A stretch of 54,698 nucleotides of DNA from an uncultured Bacteroidota bacterium (GCA_902509675.1 CABWYN010000005.1:1-54698); one strand, 5' to 3'. Shown: positions 36,064 through 45,253, numbered from the stretch's first letter. Program-made: numbers and translations. The notes: generated by a model from the letters alone, not told the origin.

Positions 36064-37401
36064 ATGAAAAACTTATATAAACTGCTCATTTGTCTATTAA
36101 TTCTAGCTTGTGGCTCAAGTGAAGAAGATGATGTGGCGCCAATAATTCATTTGCCCGCTAATATTTCCGTAAATATTAGCTCCGTATCTTTTGATAACAC
36201 TATGGTTTCTCAATCTTCGATTCCAAAAGTTGTGATAATAAATACCGAGAATACTAGTTCTGAAATAACCGTGACAGCACCTGAAGGTTATGAAGTTTCA
36301 GTAAATAATACTTTTTCAAACAGCATTACTTTTCAACCTGAAGTTTCTAATGAATTGTATGTTCGTTTTGTTCCACAAGAGCCCATAAACTATAATTCCT
36401 TTCTACAGATTTCTTCTGATGAAATCAGTAATAATATAAATGTAAATCTATTTGGATTAGGGACTCCTTTAACTTTTACATACCAGGCATTTAACAGCCA
36501 AGCTCTTGGATTTGGTGGTGGATTTAATCAATCTGCTTACCAAACATTTAATCTTCACGAAGATTTAACAAATATTAAAGAAATAAAAATGTTCTTACAA
36601 ATAGATTGTCCAAGTACAGGCTGTGATGATTGGGATCGATTCGCTAATATTAAGGTGAAAGATCAGGTTACTCAGAACTGGTATGAAATAGGAAGGTATA
36701 TAACCCCTTATTGGGTTGGGACCCAGCAACTAAGTCGAGGTTTAGAATTCGACGTTACCGATTTTAAATCACTTCTTAGTGGTCCAACAGAATTAATGAT
36801 CTACATAGAAAACTGGACAGCTAAAGCTGATATTATTTCTGTAGAATTTGATTATGTAGCCGGTGAACCAGATTATCCATATTATGCCGTATCCGAGATA
36901 TTTAATCTGCATTCAAATTCAATTAGCGGGATACCCTACGGAGTTAGTCATAGTGTAGATTTAGACAAATCTGTTCAGATGCCTTCAAATTATGAAAGTT
37001 CACATTTAAGAACAATTATTTCTGGATGGGGACATGCAACTCCAAATGATTCAGACGGCAGGCCATGTGCAGAATGGTGTTTTAGAACTCATGATGTAAA
37101 GATCAACGGTGCAAATACATTTCAGCATAACTTAAGTCCAATTGGGTGTGCGTCAAATCCGGTAAGTAATCAATCTCCAGGTAATTGGCAGCCTGACAGA
37201 GCTGGGTGGTGTCCCGGGATGGCCGTGCCTGTCAGAGTAGACGAGCTTGATCCTAGCCTAAACGGTGCTTTATTTACTTTTGAATACGATTTAGAAGATT
37301 GGACTAGCAACGGAAATGGAGGAAATGCATTTTATGCCATTTCTACATACGTGGTAATAAAGAGTGATTCTGAAATAACGGCAGCTATTGTACAAGATTA
37401 G
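36064..37401 (+). CDS. PNGase F-like peptide-N-glycosidase lipoprotein
   Basis: A 445-residue lipoprotein (LILAC-GSSEEDD) with an extra Ig-like N-terminal domain of about 130 residues. The PNGase F two-domain core starts near residue 140. Diagnostic motifs are CPSTGCDDWDRFANIKVKD (Asp188-191 region, matching the catalytic Asp60 zone of PNGase F) and RPCAEWCFRTHDVKIN (Glu337, matching Glu206), plus WQPDRAGWCPGM. It should cleave the GlcNAc-Asn bond, releasing whole N-glycans from glycoproteins at the cell surface. Functionally it would feed the GH92 locus at the start of the window. Residue correspondence is inferred from motif position. Confidence 0.93.
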   Translation: MKNLYKLLICLLILACGSSEEDDVAPIIHLPANISVNISSVSFDNTMVSQSSIPKVVIINTENTSSEITVTAPEGYEVSVNNTFSNSITFQPEVSNELYVRFVPQEPINYNSFLQISSDEISNNINVNLFGLGTPLTFTYQAFNSQALGFGGGFNQSAYQTFNLHEDLTNIKEIKMFLQIDCPSTGCDDWDRFANIKVKDQVTQNWYEIGRYITPYWVGTQQLSRGLEFDVTDFKSLLSGPTELMIYIENWTAKADIISVEFDYVAGEPDYPYYAVSEIFNLHSNSISGIPYGVSHSVDLDKSVQMPSNYESSHLRTIISGWGHATPNDSDGRPCAEWCFRTHDVKINGANTFQHNLSPIGCASNPVSNQSPGNWQPDRAGWCPGMAVPVRVDELDPSLNGALFTFEYDLEDWTSNGNGGNAFYAISTYVVIKSDSEITAAIVQD

Positions 37402-37862
37402 TTTTCTTGTTCTAGAATAACTTCTTCAGGAAGAATAAAGGCACCCCTGTCAATTTCCCAAAAATTGGATGTTTTATCAATATCTAATCTAGAATAAAAG
37501 TGAGGGAATTTACCACTTCTTTTGTTCTTTGGGTAGGGTTCTTCAAAAATCAATTTATCTCCTAAATCTGACGAATTAAATTGAAGTAATACTAAAGCTT
37601 CATCCTGACCAAAAAAATAGTAAAGAGTTCCAGCAAGTTGTTTGGCAGTTGAAAGATGAACAAACCCATCTTTTGTATCCAATTCGGTAGTAACAAATCC
37701 GTTCTTTTTGGAAATCAGCCACTGTTCTTGAGTTAAAATTTTATAAACATTAGTTTCCATTTCAAATTCTATATTTTGATTGTTTTCAAAAATTAACATG
37801 ACAATCGCCACGGGAATGACTATCATTCCAAGTATTTTCCAGCTAAAAAAATTTTTTGACAT
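37398..37862 (-). CDS. DUF952 protein with N-terminal membrane anchor
   Basis: The C-terminal 115 residues are a DUF952 domain (VYKILTQEQWLISKKNGF, KDGFVHLSTAKQLAGTL, FPHFYSRLDI). DUF952 proteins are normally free cytoplasmic proteins of about 110 residues; here a TM segment (ILGMIVIPVAIVMLIFE) precedes it. Overlaps the PNGase gene tail-to-tail by 4 nt. Function of the family is unknown. Confidence 0.88.
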   Translation of the reverse strand: MSKNFFSWKILGMIVIPVAIVMLIFENNQNIEFEMETNVYKILTQEQWLISKKNGFVTTELDTKDGFVHLSTAKQLAGTLYYFFGQDEALVLLQFNSSDLGDKLIFEEPYPKNKRSGKFPHFYSRLDIDKTSNFWEIDRGAFILPEEVILEQEN

Positions 37863-37870
37863 CTGTTATT

Positions 37871-38026
37871 TTAAAAATTAATCTCCTTTAACTTATCCTT
37901 GAGTTTTTCTAATTTAATTTTCCTCCACCAAATTTTGTTTTTATTACCCTGCTCTTCTGCCCTATGAATTTTCTTATTTAATTGGTTTATTTTTTTTGTC
38001 AAGTAAGGAGCATTAATCTTTTTCAT
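37871..38026 (-). CDS. Small basic helical protein
   Basis: A 51-residue ORF, MKKINAPYLTKKINQLNKK through KLEKLKDKLKEINF, very rich in Lys with heptad-like Leu/Ile spacing, so a short coiled coil or nucleic-acid-binding helix is possible. It fills an otherwise empty gap on the same strand as its neighbours. No family recognised. Confidence 0.55.
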   Translation of the reverse strand: MKKINAPYLTKKINQLNKKIHRAEEQGNKNKIWWRKIKLEKLKDKLKEINF

Positions 38027-38108
38027 AATTGCAAATTTTAAGGTTGATACTTAAAGTTAATAAAATTCTAATTTCTATTGCGTTAAAAAAATATTAAAAG
38101 ATTACAAG

Positions 38109-38543
38109 TTAATTTGGTGTCTTTAAATGAAAATACAGGCTTACAAAATAAAGTCCAATTGCCCCCCACATTAAGTAAATAAAATGGGAAGAAGGAATCC
38201 AAAAATAAGCCAATACTAAATTTGAGAATAATAGGGTTCCTAATCCTATAAATAGTCTATTCCTAAAGCTGTTAATTTTTAAAAGTTTTTCAGAAGTAAA
38301 AGAAATTAATAATAAGCCTATTCCAAAAACATAAAGACCTAAAAAACGATAGATCTGAGTTAAATAGCCTTCCAATGTGTTGTTTCCTTCAATCTCAAAA
38401 AGGTCAGAAAATGACATCTGTAGTCTTACTTCATTTGCAACTTGATCTAGCAGCCATGGCTCAGAACTGATCAACCATCTAACACCAGAAATACAAAGAA
38501 CTAATGCTATAAAAATTATAGGATATTTTATTAATTTATTCAT
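38109..38543 (-). CDS. Four-TM membrane protein of unknown function
   Basis: 144 residues with about four TM helices (LIKYPIIFIALVLCISGVRW, GLYVFGIGLLLISF, LFIGLGTLLFSNLVLAYFW, YLMWGAIGLYFVSLYF). Resembles small DUF4345-like or DoxX-like membrane proteins but the match is not clear. 10 bp downstream of the cyanophycinase-like gene on the same strand, so probably cotranscribed. Confidence 0.72.
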   Translation of the reverse strand: MNKLIKYPIIFIALVLCISGVRWLISSEPWLLDQVANEVRLQMSFSDLFEIEGNNTLEGYLTQIYRFLGLYVFGIGLLLISFTSEKLLKINSFRNRLFIGLGTLLFSNLVLAYFWIPSSHFIYLMWGAIGLYFVSLYFHLKTPN

Positions 38544-38553
38544 AATGATTTTT

Positions 38554-39843
38554 TTATTTTTTTATAATCTTGTGGTTATAAGACGATAAGCCATCAGATA
38601 ATGTGAGAATATAGGTTCCTTTTTCCAAAGAACTGATGTTAAGGTTTTTTCTTACTTTTCTTCGTAAAACTTCTTTACCGCTTAAATCAGATATTACCGC
38701 TTCTAGTAAAATTTCACTGTTTAAATAAATTAAATCAGTGGTCGGATTCGGATATATTGCAAAATCCGTATTTGTTACTTGAGCAGTTGACATTGATTGG
38801 CATTGAATTTCAGTACTTTGATTTTCAAATAGTTCTCCGTTTGAAACATACCAGTTATGCCATACTCCTCCAATACCAGAATCCCAGCTGTTAAGATCAA
38901 AAGAATTTTCACCCTCGTATGTGCCTTTTACTTGGTAAACTTTTATTGCGCTATTATTTTGATTCCATTCTAATTCCTGTCCTGGCGAACATGTTTCTGG
39001 ATAATTTTCTGCAACCTCACAATTAACCTGTAAAAAATATGCATTGTCATCATAGTCTGGATATTCCCCGAAGACCATGGCATTACCCGTATTATCAATA
39101 CAAACTGCAGTATATTCATCACATGCAATTCCTGCCACTGGGGCCCCATACTCCAAGAGGATTCTCGACATAAAAACAATATGCCTTCCTTTTCTATTGG
39201 GGTCATCATAATGCTGGTCGGTTATCACATTTGTGAGAATTTCATTTTGTAAAAATGGGTCGCCATCTACCTGAACTCTATTGTCAAAAGGGTTGGACAT
39301 GGCAACATCAGAGGTGACCGTTCCATTTTGAGCTGTGAAGTAATATCCACCCATAATTGCCATTCCAGCGCTGGTTCCCCCGATAACAATATTTCTCTCA
39401 GAAATTGCTTCGTTAATAAGAATATTAACTTCAGTATCTCTTATATAATTTACGTAATTCCATTGATTACCTCCTGCAAACCAAATAGCTTCAGCACCTA
39501 AAATTTTTTCATGAATATAATTTTCATTTACAGCTGAACTGCTGTTAAACACAATTGTTTCAACGGAATTAACACTAATCCCTAATTGGGAATATAAATA
39601 TTCGTTATAACCATCACTTCCAGATGTTCTTAGTACCAAAATATCTCCTCCATTTGCCTGTTCCAAAAACCATCTCATAGCATTGTCGTCTTCGGTTGAA
39701 CCCCCCATCAAGCAAATACCTCCAAGGGGACTTGTAGAAATATTGTTTGTGTTGCCTGTAAAATAAGACGTATAATTTTGACAAAATATATTTACACTGA
39801 ACAACATTTGTATTGTAAAAAGAGATGTAAATAATTTATTCAT
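38554..39843 (-). CDS. Cyanophycinase-like (peptidase S51) protein with T9SS sorting tail
   Basis: Signal peptide (ending MLFSVNIFCQ), then a peptidase S51/cyanophycinase domain: GGICLMGGSTEDDNAM, IWFAGGNQWNYV, the nucleophile motif VIGGTSAGMAIMGG (Ser about residue 158) and DQHYDDPNRKGRHIVFMSR. The last 75 residues are a type IX secretion type A sorting domain (FAIYPNPTTDLIYL ... GTYILTLSDG ... HKIIKK). It is therefore exported to the surface or medium. Could degrade cyanophycin from cyanobacteria or other beta-Asp peptides; specificity is inferred from family only. Confidence 0.92.
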   Translation of the reverse strand: MNKLFTSLFTIQMLFSVNIFCQNYTSYFTGNTNNISTSPLGGICLMGGSTEDDNAMRWFLEQANGGDILVLRTSGSDGYNEYLYSQLGISVNSVETIVFNSSSAVNENYIHEKILGAEAIWFAGGNQWNYVNYIRDTEVNILINEAISERNIVIGGTSAGMAIMGGYYFTAQNGTVTSDVAMSNPFDNRVQVDGDPFLQNEILTNVITDQHYDDPNRKGRHIVFMSRILLEYGAPVAGIACDEYTAVCIDNTGNAMVFGEYPDYDDNAYFLQVNCEVAENYPETCSPGQELEWNQNNSAIKVYQVKGTYEGENSFDLNSWDSGIGGVWHNWYVSNGELFENQSTEIQCQSMSTAQVTNTDFAIYPNPTTDLIYLNSEILLEAVISDLSGKEVLRRKVRKNLNISSLEKGTYILTLSDGLSSYNHKIIKK

Positions 39844-39976
39844 ATTTACAATTTACGATAATTTGATATATCTAAAAGCTTACCAATTTTAAAGCAATAC
39901 GGTATTTAAAAAATATGCTGTTTGGAAAATATTTCAAAAACTTACTATCTTAGGTTAAAATATAAAAACATATACT

Positions 39977-40321
39977 ATGGAACATCTTTCCCTGCTTTTT
40001 CAATTAATCGTTTCAATTTCTGTATTGTTTGTATGGATTTTTAGATACGATAATATTATAATTGAATTTAAACATTATGGTTATTCTGATCTTATTAGAA
40101 ATTTTGTAGGAGCTTCAAAAATATCAATATCAGCTTTACTTATTATGGGTATATGGTATAATGAAATAACGTCTTATGCCGCTCTAGCAATGGCCTTTTT
40201 TATGTTATGTGCTCAGCTTTCCCACATCAAGGTTAAAAATCCTTTTATGAAGTTCATACCTTCTTTGGTTTTTTTACTTATGTCACTATTTATTGCTTCT
40301 TATAACTGTGGGCTGATTTAA
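39977..40321 (+). CDS. DoxX-like membrane protein (1)
   Basis: 114 residues, four TM helices; DoxX-like features are LIRNFVGASKISISALLIMGI and YAALAMAFFMLCAQLSHIKV. TAATG overlap with the next gene shows tight coupling. Function unknown. Confidence 0.78.
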   Translation: MEHLSLLFQLIVSISVLFVWIFRYDNIIIEFKHYGYSDLIRNFVGASKISISALLIMGIWYNEITSYAALAMAFFMLCAQLSHIKVKNPFMKFIPSLVFLLMSLFIASYNCGLI

Positions 40322-40653
40322 TGGATGTAAACTACATAATTATAATTTTTACTGCCATTTCTTTCATTTCGTATGGCATAAATTCATTTATTTCAAAAAA
40401 AATGATTGCTGAATTTGGAAGATGGGGGTTAGAAAAAAGAAGAAAACATATTGGGGCTTTTCAGCTGATCTGTGGATTAGGAATATTAGCCGGACTTAAA
40501 TACGAATTAATGCTAATTGCTAGTTCATTGATTTTAATTGGTATGATGCTTGTAGCTATATATGTGCGAATCAAGATAAAAGACAACATTTCTGAAATCA
40601 TCCCTGCAATCGCATATCTGGTTTTAGGAATTATTATTTTATATAGCATTTAA
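40321..40653 (+). CDS. DoxX-like membrane protein (2)
   Basis: 110 residues, four TM helices (ISFISYGINSFISKKMIAEF; IGAFQLICGLGILAGL). Same fold type as its upstream neighbour, with which it shares one base at the stop/start. May form a heteromer with it. Confidence 0.76.
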   Translation: MDVNYIIIIFTAISFISYGINSFISKKMIAEFGRWGLEKRRKHIGAFQLICGLGILAGLKYELMLIASSLILIGMMLVAIYVRIKIKDNISEIIPAIAYLVLGIIILYSI

Positions 40654-40682
40654 TTATTTAAAATAAGCCTTCTTCGTTGAGT

Positions 40683-41114
40683 ATGATAAATAAGTTTATG
40701 ATTAAAAATCTTCCTTTTCTATTGTCAGGAATTGTTGTTGGAATCATTTTATTTCAATCAGGTCTAGTTGCACCTGCTATAAATAAATTGGTTAATACCA
40801 ATGATGCCAGCAATCTTTTAAGGTTTATATGGCCCAAATTTTTTATACTAATTGGATTTATTTCTTTTGTTTCTTTTCTGATTGCATTTTATTGTAATAC
40901 GGATCAAAACCTTTTTAAATATTTCTCTTTTGCAAGCTTTATCCTGATGTTAATATGCTATTTAATTATTCCGTCAATAAATGAAGCAAAAGACACCTCA
41001 AATGAACAACTATGGTCAATATTACATTTACTCACCATAGTACTTACACTTATTACATTACTGTTAAATGTACTTGCCATTTATTTTTGGAAGTCAAATA
41101 ACCAGATTCATTGA
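40683..41114 (+). CDS. Four-TM membrane protein, DUF4149-like
   Basis: ATG at 40683 (MINKFMIKNLPF) preferred to a TTG two codons earlier. Four TM helices; the LSGIVVGIILFQSGLVAPAI opening resembles DUF4149-type proteins. Third gene of a small membrane-protein operon starting at 39977. Confidence 0.68.
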   Translation: MINKFMIKNLPFLLSGIVVGIILFQSGLVAPAINKLVNTNDASNLLRFIWPKFFILIGFISFVSFLIAFYCNTDQNLFKYFSFASFILMLICYLIIPSINEAKDTSNEQLWSILHLLTIVLTLITLLLNVLAIYFWKSNNQIH

Positions 41115-41252
41115 AAAAATTGTATTATAACTTTGTTAATGCCTGTATATTAATCCCGACACATGGATTATATTTTGATATAAAACTTAGTCGTAGGTTT
41201 TTCAAAAGGGATCTTAGGATCTACCTTATTCAACTTTAATTAAATAAACTAT

Positions 41253-41798
41253 ATGAATAAATTATTTACACTATTTTTTTTAATTTCAATTTCTATAAAT
41301 TGTCAGAATTTGGATTTAATAAACCCCGAAAATAATATTGGTGTAAATAACTGGAGCATTGTTAATGACGATGTTATGGGCGGAATCTCAAAATCTTTTC
41401 TTTCAATAAATGAGGATGAAAATTTAATTTTTAAAGGCTATTTATCCTTGGAAAATAATGGAGGATTTGCATCTTCTAGACTAAGCATCGATAAAGAAAA
41501 ATTAAAGGGGGTTAAATCATTTAAAATAAAATTTAAAGGAGATGGCAACACTTACAAATTAAGACTAAGACAGGGCAATAGACGTGCGTCTTACTCCAGC
41601 GATTTTATCTCCGTTAAAAATAAATGGCTTGAAGTAGATATCCCAGTTGAAAATTTTAAACCAACCTGGCGCGGATATACATACTCAGATTATCCTGCTG
41701 TAGAAATTGAAAAAATTAATTCATTAGGCTTACATATCTCTGACAAACAAGAAGGAGAATTTACACTAGAGATTGAATATATAAAAGCAACCTATTAA
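41253..41798 (+). CDS. CIA30-family exported protein
   Basis: Signal peptide ending near SISINCQ, then a CIA30 domain: NNWSIVNDDVMGGISKSFLS, FKGYLSLENNGGFASSRL and the C-terminal IEKINSLGLHISDKQEGEF. CIA30 is a carbohydrate-binding-like beta-sandwich (the name comes from mitochondrial complex I assembly). 181 residues, normal for stand-alone bacterial forms, which have no known function. Confidence 0.9.
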   Translation: MNKLFTLFFLISISINCQNLDLINPENNIGVNNWSIVNDDVMGGISKSFLSINEDENLIFKGYLSLENNGGFASSRLSIDKEKLKGVKSFKIKFKGDGNTYKLRLRQGNRRASYSSDFISVKNKWLEVDIPVENFKPTWRGYTYSDYPAVEIEKINSLGLHISDKQEGEFTLEIEYIKATY

Positions 41799-41814
41799 TA
41801 ATATATTTAACGCC

Positions 41815-41997
41815 ATGAAAAGATATTCTCTAGCTCTTTTAGGATTGATTTTATTTTCATCTGGGTTGTGTGTTTTTGGAGAGGCAGTAATTTCAAAATA
41901 CGAGGATGTGAATTGGTTTTGTACAGGAACAATTTCTTTAGTTTTCATAAACGCTGGACTCGGGCTTATGATAAAAAATAAATGGGGCACTTTTTAA
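41815..41997 (+). CDS. Small two-TM protein
   Basis: 60 residues: MKRYSLALLGLILFSSGLCV, then WFCTGTISLVFINAGLGLMI and KNKWGTF. Same direction as CIA30, 16 bp downstream. No family recognised. Confidence 0.65.
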   Translation: MKRYSLALLGLILFSSGLCVFGEAVISKYEDVNWFCTGTISLVFINAGLGLMIKNKWGTF

Positions 41998-42041
41998 ATT
42001 TAAAAAAATATAAATCTGACAAGTAAACGCTTTTCATTTAG

Positions 42042-42050
42042 TATGTTTGC
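42042..42050 (+). promoter_or_regulatory. Bacteroidota -7 box (TATGTTTGC)
   Basis: Full TAnnTTTG match only 3 bp before the receptor start codon at 42054, implying a very short or absent leader if used, or a later start codon. No cobalamin-type riboswitch consensus is seen in the short upstream gap. Confidence 0.4.
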
Positions 42051-42053
42051 AAA

Positions 42054-44159
42054 ATGTCTAAACCCCTGTCAATTAGATTAATTTTACTGTTTCTCTCAGT
42101 GTCTTCCATTTCTATGGCACAAAGTAATGACGAGATAAAAAATTTTAATCAGGACTCATTGGTTAATCTTGATGACATTGTTGTTACTGGAACAAAAACT
42201 CCAAAAAGAAAAATAAATTCTCCGGTCATTATCAATGTAATAAACAGTAATACGATAAATAATGTTCAGGCTTGTAATCTGTCAGAAAGCCTTTCCTTCC
42301 AAAGCGGACTCAGAGTTGAAACAGACTGTCAAACTTGTAATTATACTCAATTAAGAATCAACGGTATGAGTGGAGGGTTTTCACAAATATTAATTAATGG
42401 TAGGCCCACTTTTGGACCTCTAATGGGCTTGTATGCCTTAGAGCAATTTCCCTCAAATATGATTGATAGAATTGAAATTATGAAAGGGGGCGGCTCTACA
42501 TTATACGGATCAAGTGCGATTGGCGGGACAGTTAATATAATTACAAAAACCCCAAAAAAGAGTACTTCAGAAATAGAATTTTCTAACAGTATAATTGCGA
42601 ATCGGTCTAATGACTATTCATTGAGTGCAAATTCCAGCGTCGTATCAAAATCTAAGAAATCAGGGCTTTCACTATTTGTAAATAAAAGAGAGCGTGAATA
42701 TTACGATAACAATAATGACAATTATTCTGAAATACCACATTTAAATAATATTTCTCTAGGCGGTAATTTATTTTTTATTCCAACCGAAAACAAAAAACTG
42801 GATATTAATTTTAGTAAAATATTCGAATATAGATATGGAGGTGAAATGATAAAAAACACTCCGGTACACAATGCGCAGCAAGCAGAGGAAAGAACCCATA
42901 ATATATTCACGGGAAATATTGATTATGAAGTATATTTAAATGATTTTAATTCCTCTTTAATCTCATATTTTGCTTATCAAAGAACTGACAGAGAGCATTA
43001 TACAGGCATTCTTCCTGAAAGTGATTCGGATGAGTATACCAATTTTTTAGTAAATCCACCCTATGGATATTCTAATGTCGAGACTATTAACACTGGGGTT
43101 CAATTTAATCACATTTTTAAGAATCTAAATTCCAGTAATATTCTAACTATGGGTTTTGATTTATTGTATGACAAAGTGTTTGATGAAATCTCTTCTTATA
43201 ACTATTTGATAAATCAAATTTCTAGAGACATAGGGGTGTTTTTACAAAGTGACTGGGAAATAAATGAAAGGGTATCCTTGCTTTCGGGTGTTCGTGCCGA
43301 TTTTCATAATTATGTGGACAAAACAATTTTCAGCCCAAGGGTTTCAATGCTGTATAAATATGACGAAAAATTACAATTTAGATTAGGCTTTGGAACAGGG
43401 TTTAGAGCGCCACAAGCACTAGATACAGACTTACATATCGCTTTTGCAGGGGGTGGGATTTCTAGAATAACAATTTCAGAAGAATTAAAAAAAGAGAAAT
43501 CCAACAGCTATAATTTATCATTAAATTTTGATGAAGTGCATGAGAATTGGATTGCAGGTTTCACGATAGACTTATTTTATAATATTCTAGAGAACTCATT
43601 TATTTTGCAGCCTGTAGGGCAAGATGAATTTGGAGAATTATTTGAAAAACAAAACGGAGATAGAGCCGTGATAAAAGGGGTCAATTTTGAGACTAGAGCA
43701 AATATTAATAACCAATTTCAATTTGAGAGCGGGTTTACAATTCAAAGTAGTAATTACGAAAACCCTGTTCAATACATGAGTGAAATACCAGGAATTAAAG
43801 AATTTATTAGAACCCCAAAAGATTACGGATATGCTCTGGTAAACTATACTAAAAATAATATTTCCTCCACGTTAAATTATGTGTATACTGGTTCAATGAA
43901 AATTCCTCACTTTGCCGGCTCAATAAATCAAACAGTTGATGAAATAAAATCCTCCAGATCATTTCATGAACTTAGTGCAAAAATTAACCAAAATATTAAG
44001 GTTAAAGAGAATTCTTTTGACATCTATTGTGGTGTGAAAAATATTTTTAATGCTTACCAAAATGATTTTGATATTGGAAAAAATAGAGATAGCAATTATA
44101 TCTATGGGCCTTCTCAACCAAGGACAATTTATATCGGAATAAAATATAATCTAGAGTAA
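42054..44159 (+). CDS. TonB-dependent receptor, BtuB/HmuR-like
   Basis: A 701-residue outer-membrane receptor without the SusC N-terminal extension. Signal peptide to about residue 22 (SSISMAQS), TonB box LDDIVVTGTKTPKRK, plug with ETDCQTCNYTQLRINGMSG, IDRIEIMKGGGSTLYGSSAIGG and TVNIITKTPKKS, then a 22-strand-type barrel ending in GIKYNLE. The CQTC pair in the plug is a feature of one flavobacterial receptor group. Probably imports a metal complex, heme or vitamin; substrate unknown and no transport partner is adjacent. Confidence 0.94.
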   Translation: MSKPLSIRLILLFLSVSSISMAQSNDEIKNFNQDSLVNLDDIVVTGTKTPKRKINSPVIINVINSNTINNVQACNLSESLSFQSGLRVETDCQTCNYTQLRINGMSGGFSQILINGRPTFGPLMGLYALEQFPSNMIDRIEIMKGGGSTLYGSSAIGGTVNIITKTPKKSTSEIEFSNSIIANRSNDYSLSANSSVVSKSKKSGLSLFVNKREREYYDNNNDNYSEIPHLNNISLGGNLFFIPTENKKLDINFSKIFEYRYGGEMIKNTPVHNAQQAEERTHNIFTGNIDYEVYLNDFNSSLISYFAYQRTDREHYTGILPESDSDEYTNFLVNPPYGYSNVETINTGVQFNHIFKNLNSSNILTMGFDLLYDKVFDEISSYNYLINQISRDIGVFLQSDWEINERVSLLSGVRADFHNYVDKTIFSPRVSMLYKYDEKLQFRLGFGTGFRAPQALDTDLHIAFAGGGISRITISEELKKEKSNSYNLSLNFDEVHENWIAGFTIDLFYNILENSFILQPVGQDEFGELFEKQNGDRAVIKGVNFETRANINNQFQFESGFTIQSSNYENPVQYMSEIPGIKEFIRTPKDYGYALVNYTKNNISSTLNYVYTGSMKIPHFAGSINQTVDEIKSSRSFHELSAKINQNIKVKENSFDIYCGVKNIFNAYQNDFDIGKNRDSNYIYGPSQPRTIYIGIKYNLE

Positions 44160-44242
44160 TCTGGATTGACGGCAGCGCTGAATTAAATTTAACAGAAAAG
44201 TTTTTTTATTATCTTTAAATGATAACAATAAATTTAAATTAA

Positions 44243-44737
44243 ATGAAAAAAATATTATACTCAATCTTTCTAAGTTTTTTCCTTTTTTCTTGTAATTCAG
44301 GAACCCAATCAAACAAAGCAACTTCAACAGAAGCTTTTGAAAAAAATTCAAAAACAATGCAAACCTTATTAGATGGTTATGCTAATGAATCTGTTGATTA
44401 TTCTCATTTTTCTGAAGATGTTGTTTTTAAAGGCACTCTGCTTGGAGCTCCTGATTCCTTAAAATTAGACCAAATCAAAGGAATGCATAAGCAGTTTTTT
44501 GAAAAATATGATGTGAAACATATGGCTCCATTTAATTTTCTTCAAGGAGTAAATCCGGATACAGGAGAGTCTGATGGTTCGGTTAGATTTTACTATGATA
44601 TGCAGGTAACAAATTCCTCTAATGGTAAGTCTGTTGTAATACCAATTTACGAGTCGTTTGATTTTGACGATCAAGGTAAGGCTGTTTATGTTCAGTGGTA
44701 TTGTGATTGGACAGCTTCAATGTCATCATTAGACTAA
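44243..44737 (+). CDS. NTF2-like lipoprotein
   Basis: Lipobox FFLFSC-NSG, then a 145-residue NTF2-like domain: LLDGYANESVDYSHFSEDVV, IKGMHKQFFEKYDVKHM and the C-terminal YVQWYCDWTASM. Monocistronic, with a terminator straight after. Third NTF2-like lipoprotein of the window. Confidence 0.8.
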   Translation: MKKILYSIFLSFFLFSCNSGTQSNKATSTEAFEKNSKTMQTLLDGYANESVDYSHFSEDVVFKGTLLGAPDSLKLDQIKGMHKQFFEKYDVKHMAPFNFLQGVNPDTGESDGSVRFYYDMQVTNSSNGKSVVIPIYESFDFDDQGKAVYVQWYCDWTASMSSLD

Positions 44738-44744
44738 TAATGTA

Positions 44745-44778
44745 AAAAAAATGGCTTCTAAATTTAGAGGCCATTTTT
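44745..44778 (+). terminator. Rho-independent terminator
   Basis: AAAAATGGC-TTCT-AAATTT-AGAG-GCCATTTTT hairpin immediately after the NTF2-like gene. It also argues that the next gene does not start at the ATG lying inside this hairpin (44751). Confidence 0.85.
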
Positions 44779-44798
44779 ATATTTATACTAAGTTGATT

Positions 44799-44984
44799 AT
44801 GAAAAGACTCAAAAAAATTAGAGATATTTTAAGTGTAGTATGGGGGATAAGTATTGTTGCTCGTATTATTAGTAAAACAACTAATTTATTTGAAATACCA
44901 AAATGGAGTGGTGTCGCAATTTTGATTAATATATTCTTGGTGATTTTATTATCAGTATTTATCTACTTTAAGAAAAAAAATTAA
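44799..44984 (+). CDS. Small membrane protein
   Basis: The ATG at 44799 is used because the earlier in-frame ATG at 44751 sits inside the terminator. 61 residues: basic N-terminus MKRLKKIRDILSVVWGISIV and a C-terminal TM helix (VAILINIFLVILLSVFIYF) ending KKKN. Six bp upstream of the Kazal lipoprotein, so probably cotranscribed. No family recognised. Confidence 0.62.
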   Translation: MKRLKKIRDILSVVWGISIVARIISKTTNLFEIPKWSGVAILINIFLVILLSVFIYFKKKN

Positions 44985-44990
44985 GAATTA

Positions 44991-45215
44991 ATGAAAAAAT
45001 TAGTGTTACTCCTTGCACCATTTTTATTTGCTTGTGAAAAAGATGACGATGAAACTCCTAATATGTGTATTGATGAAACTCTAATTAATTTAGAATTTGT
45101 CTGCAGCGAAGAGGCCCAACCGGTATGTGGTTGTAATGGAATTACTTACGGCAATAGCTGTGAAGCCTTTAACTGGAACGGCGTAATAGCATATTCAGAT
45201 GGGGCCTGTAACTAA
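44991..45215 (+). CDS. Small Kazal-type lipoprotein
   Basis: 74 residues: signal MKKLVLLLAPFLFAC with lipobox, then a single Kazal-type domain (FVCSEEAQPVCGCNGITYGN and SCEAFNWNGV...YSDGAC). Six Cys in the mature part, pattern close to bacterial Kazal proteins. A surface serine-protease inhibitor is plausible. Second Kazal protein of the window after 32582-33934. Confidence 0.85.
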   Translation: MKKLVLLLAPFLFACEKDDDETPNMCIDETLINLEFVCSEEAQPVCGCNGITYGNSCEAFNWNGVIAYSDGACN

Positions 45216-45221
45216 CAAAAT

Positions 45222-45253
45222 AAAAAACAATAATTAAATCCTTATTGTTTTTG
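45222..45253. terminator. Bidirectional terminator between convergent genes
   Basis: AAAAACAATAA / TTATTGTTTTT 11-bp stem around TTAAATCC, located between the Kazal lipoprotein and the short minus-strand gene at 45257. Confidence 0.75.

Noticed and set aside
42000-42053. Cobalamin or other riboswitch before the TonB-dependent receptor
   Set aside because: The gap is only about 55 bp and shows no conserved riboswitch boxes.
44751-44798. Upstream start (MASKFRGHF) for the small membrane protein
   Set aside because: It lies inside a strong terminator hairpin of the preceding gene; the ATG at 44799 fits better.
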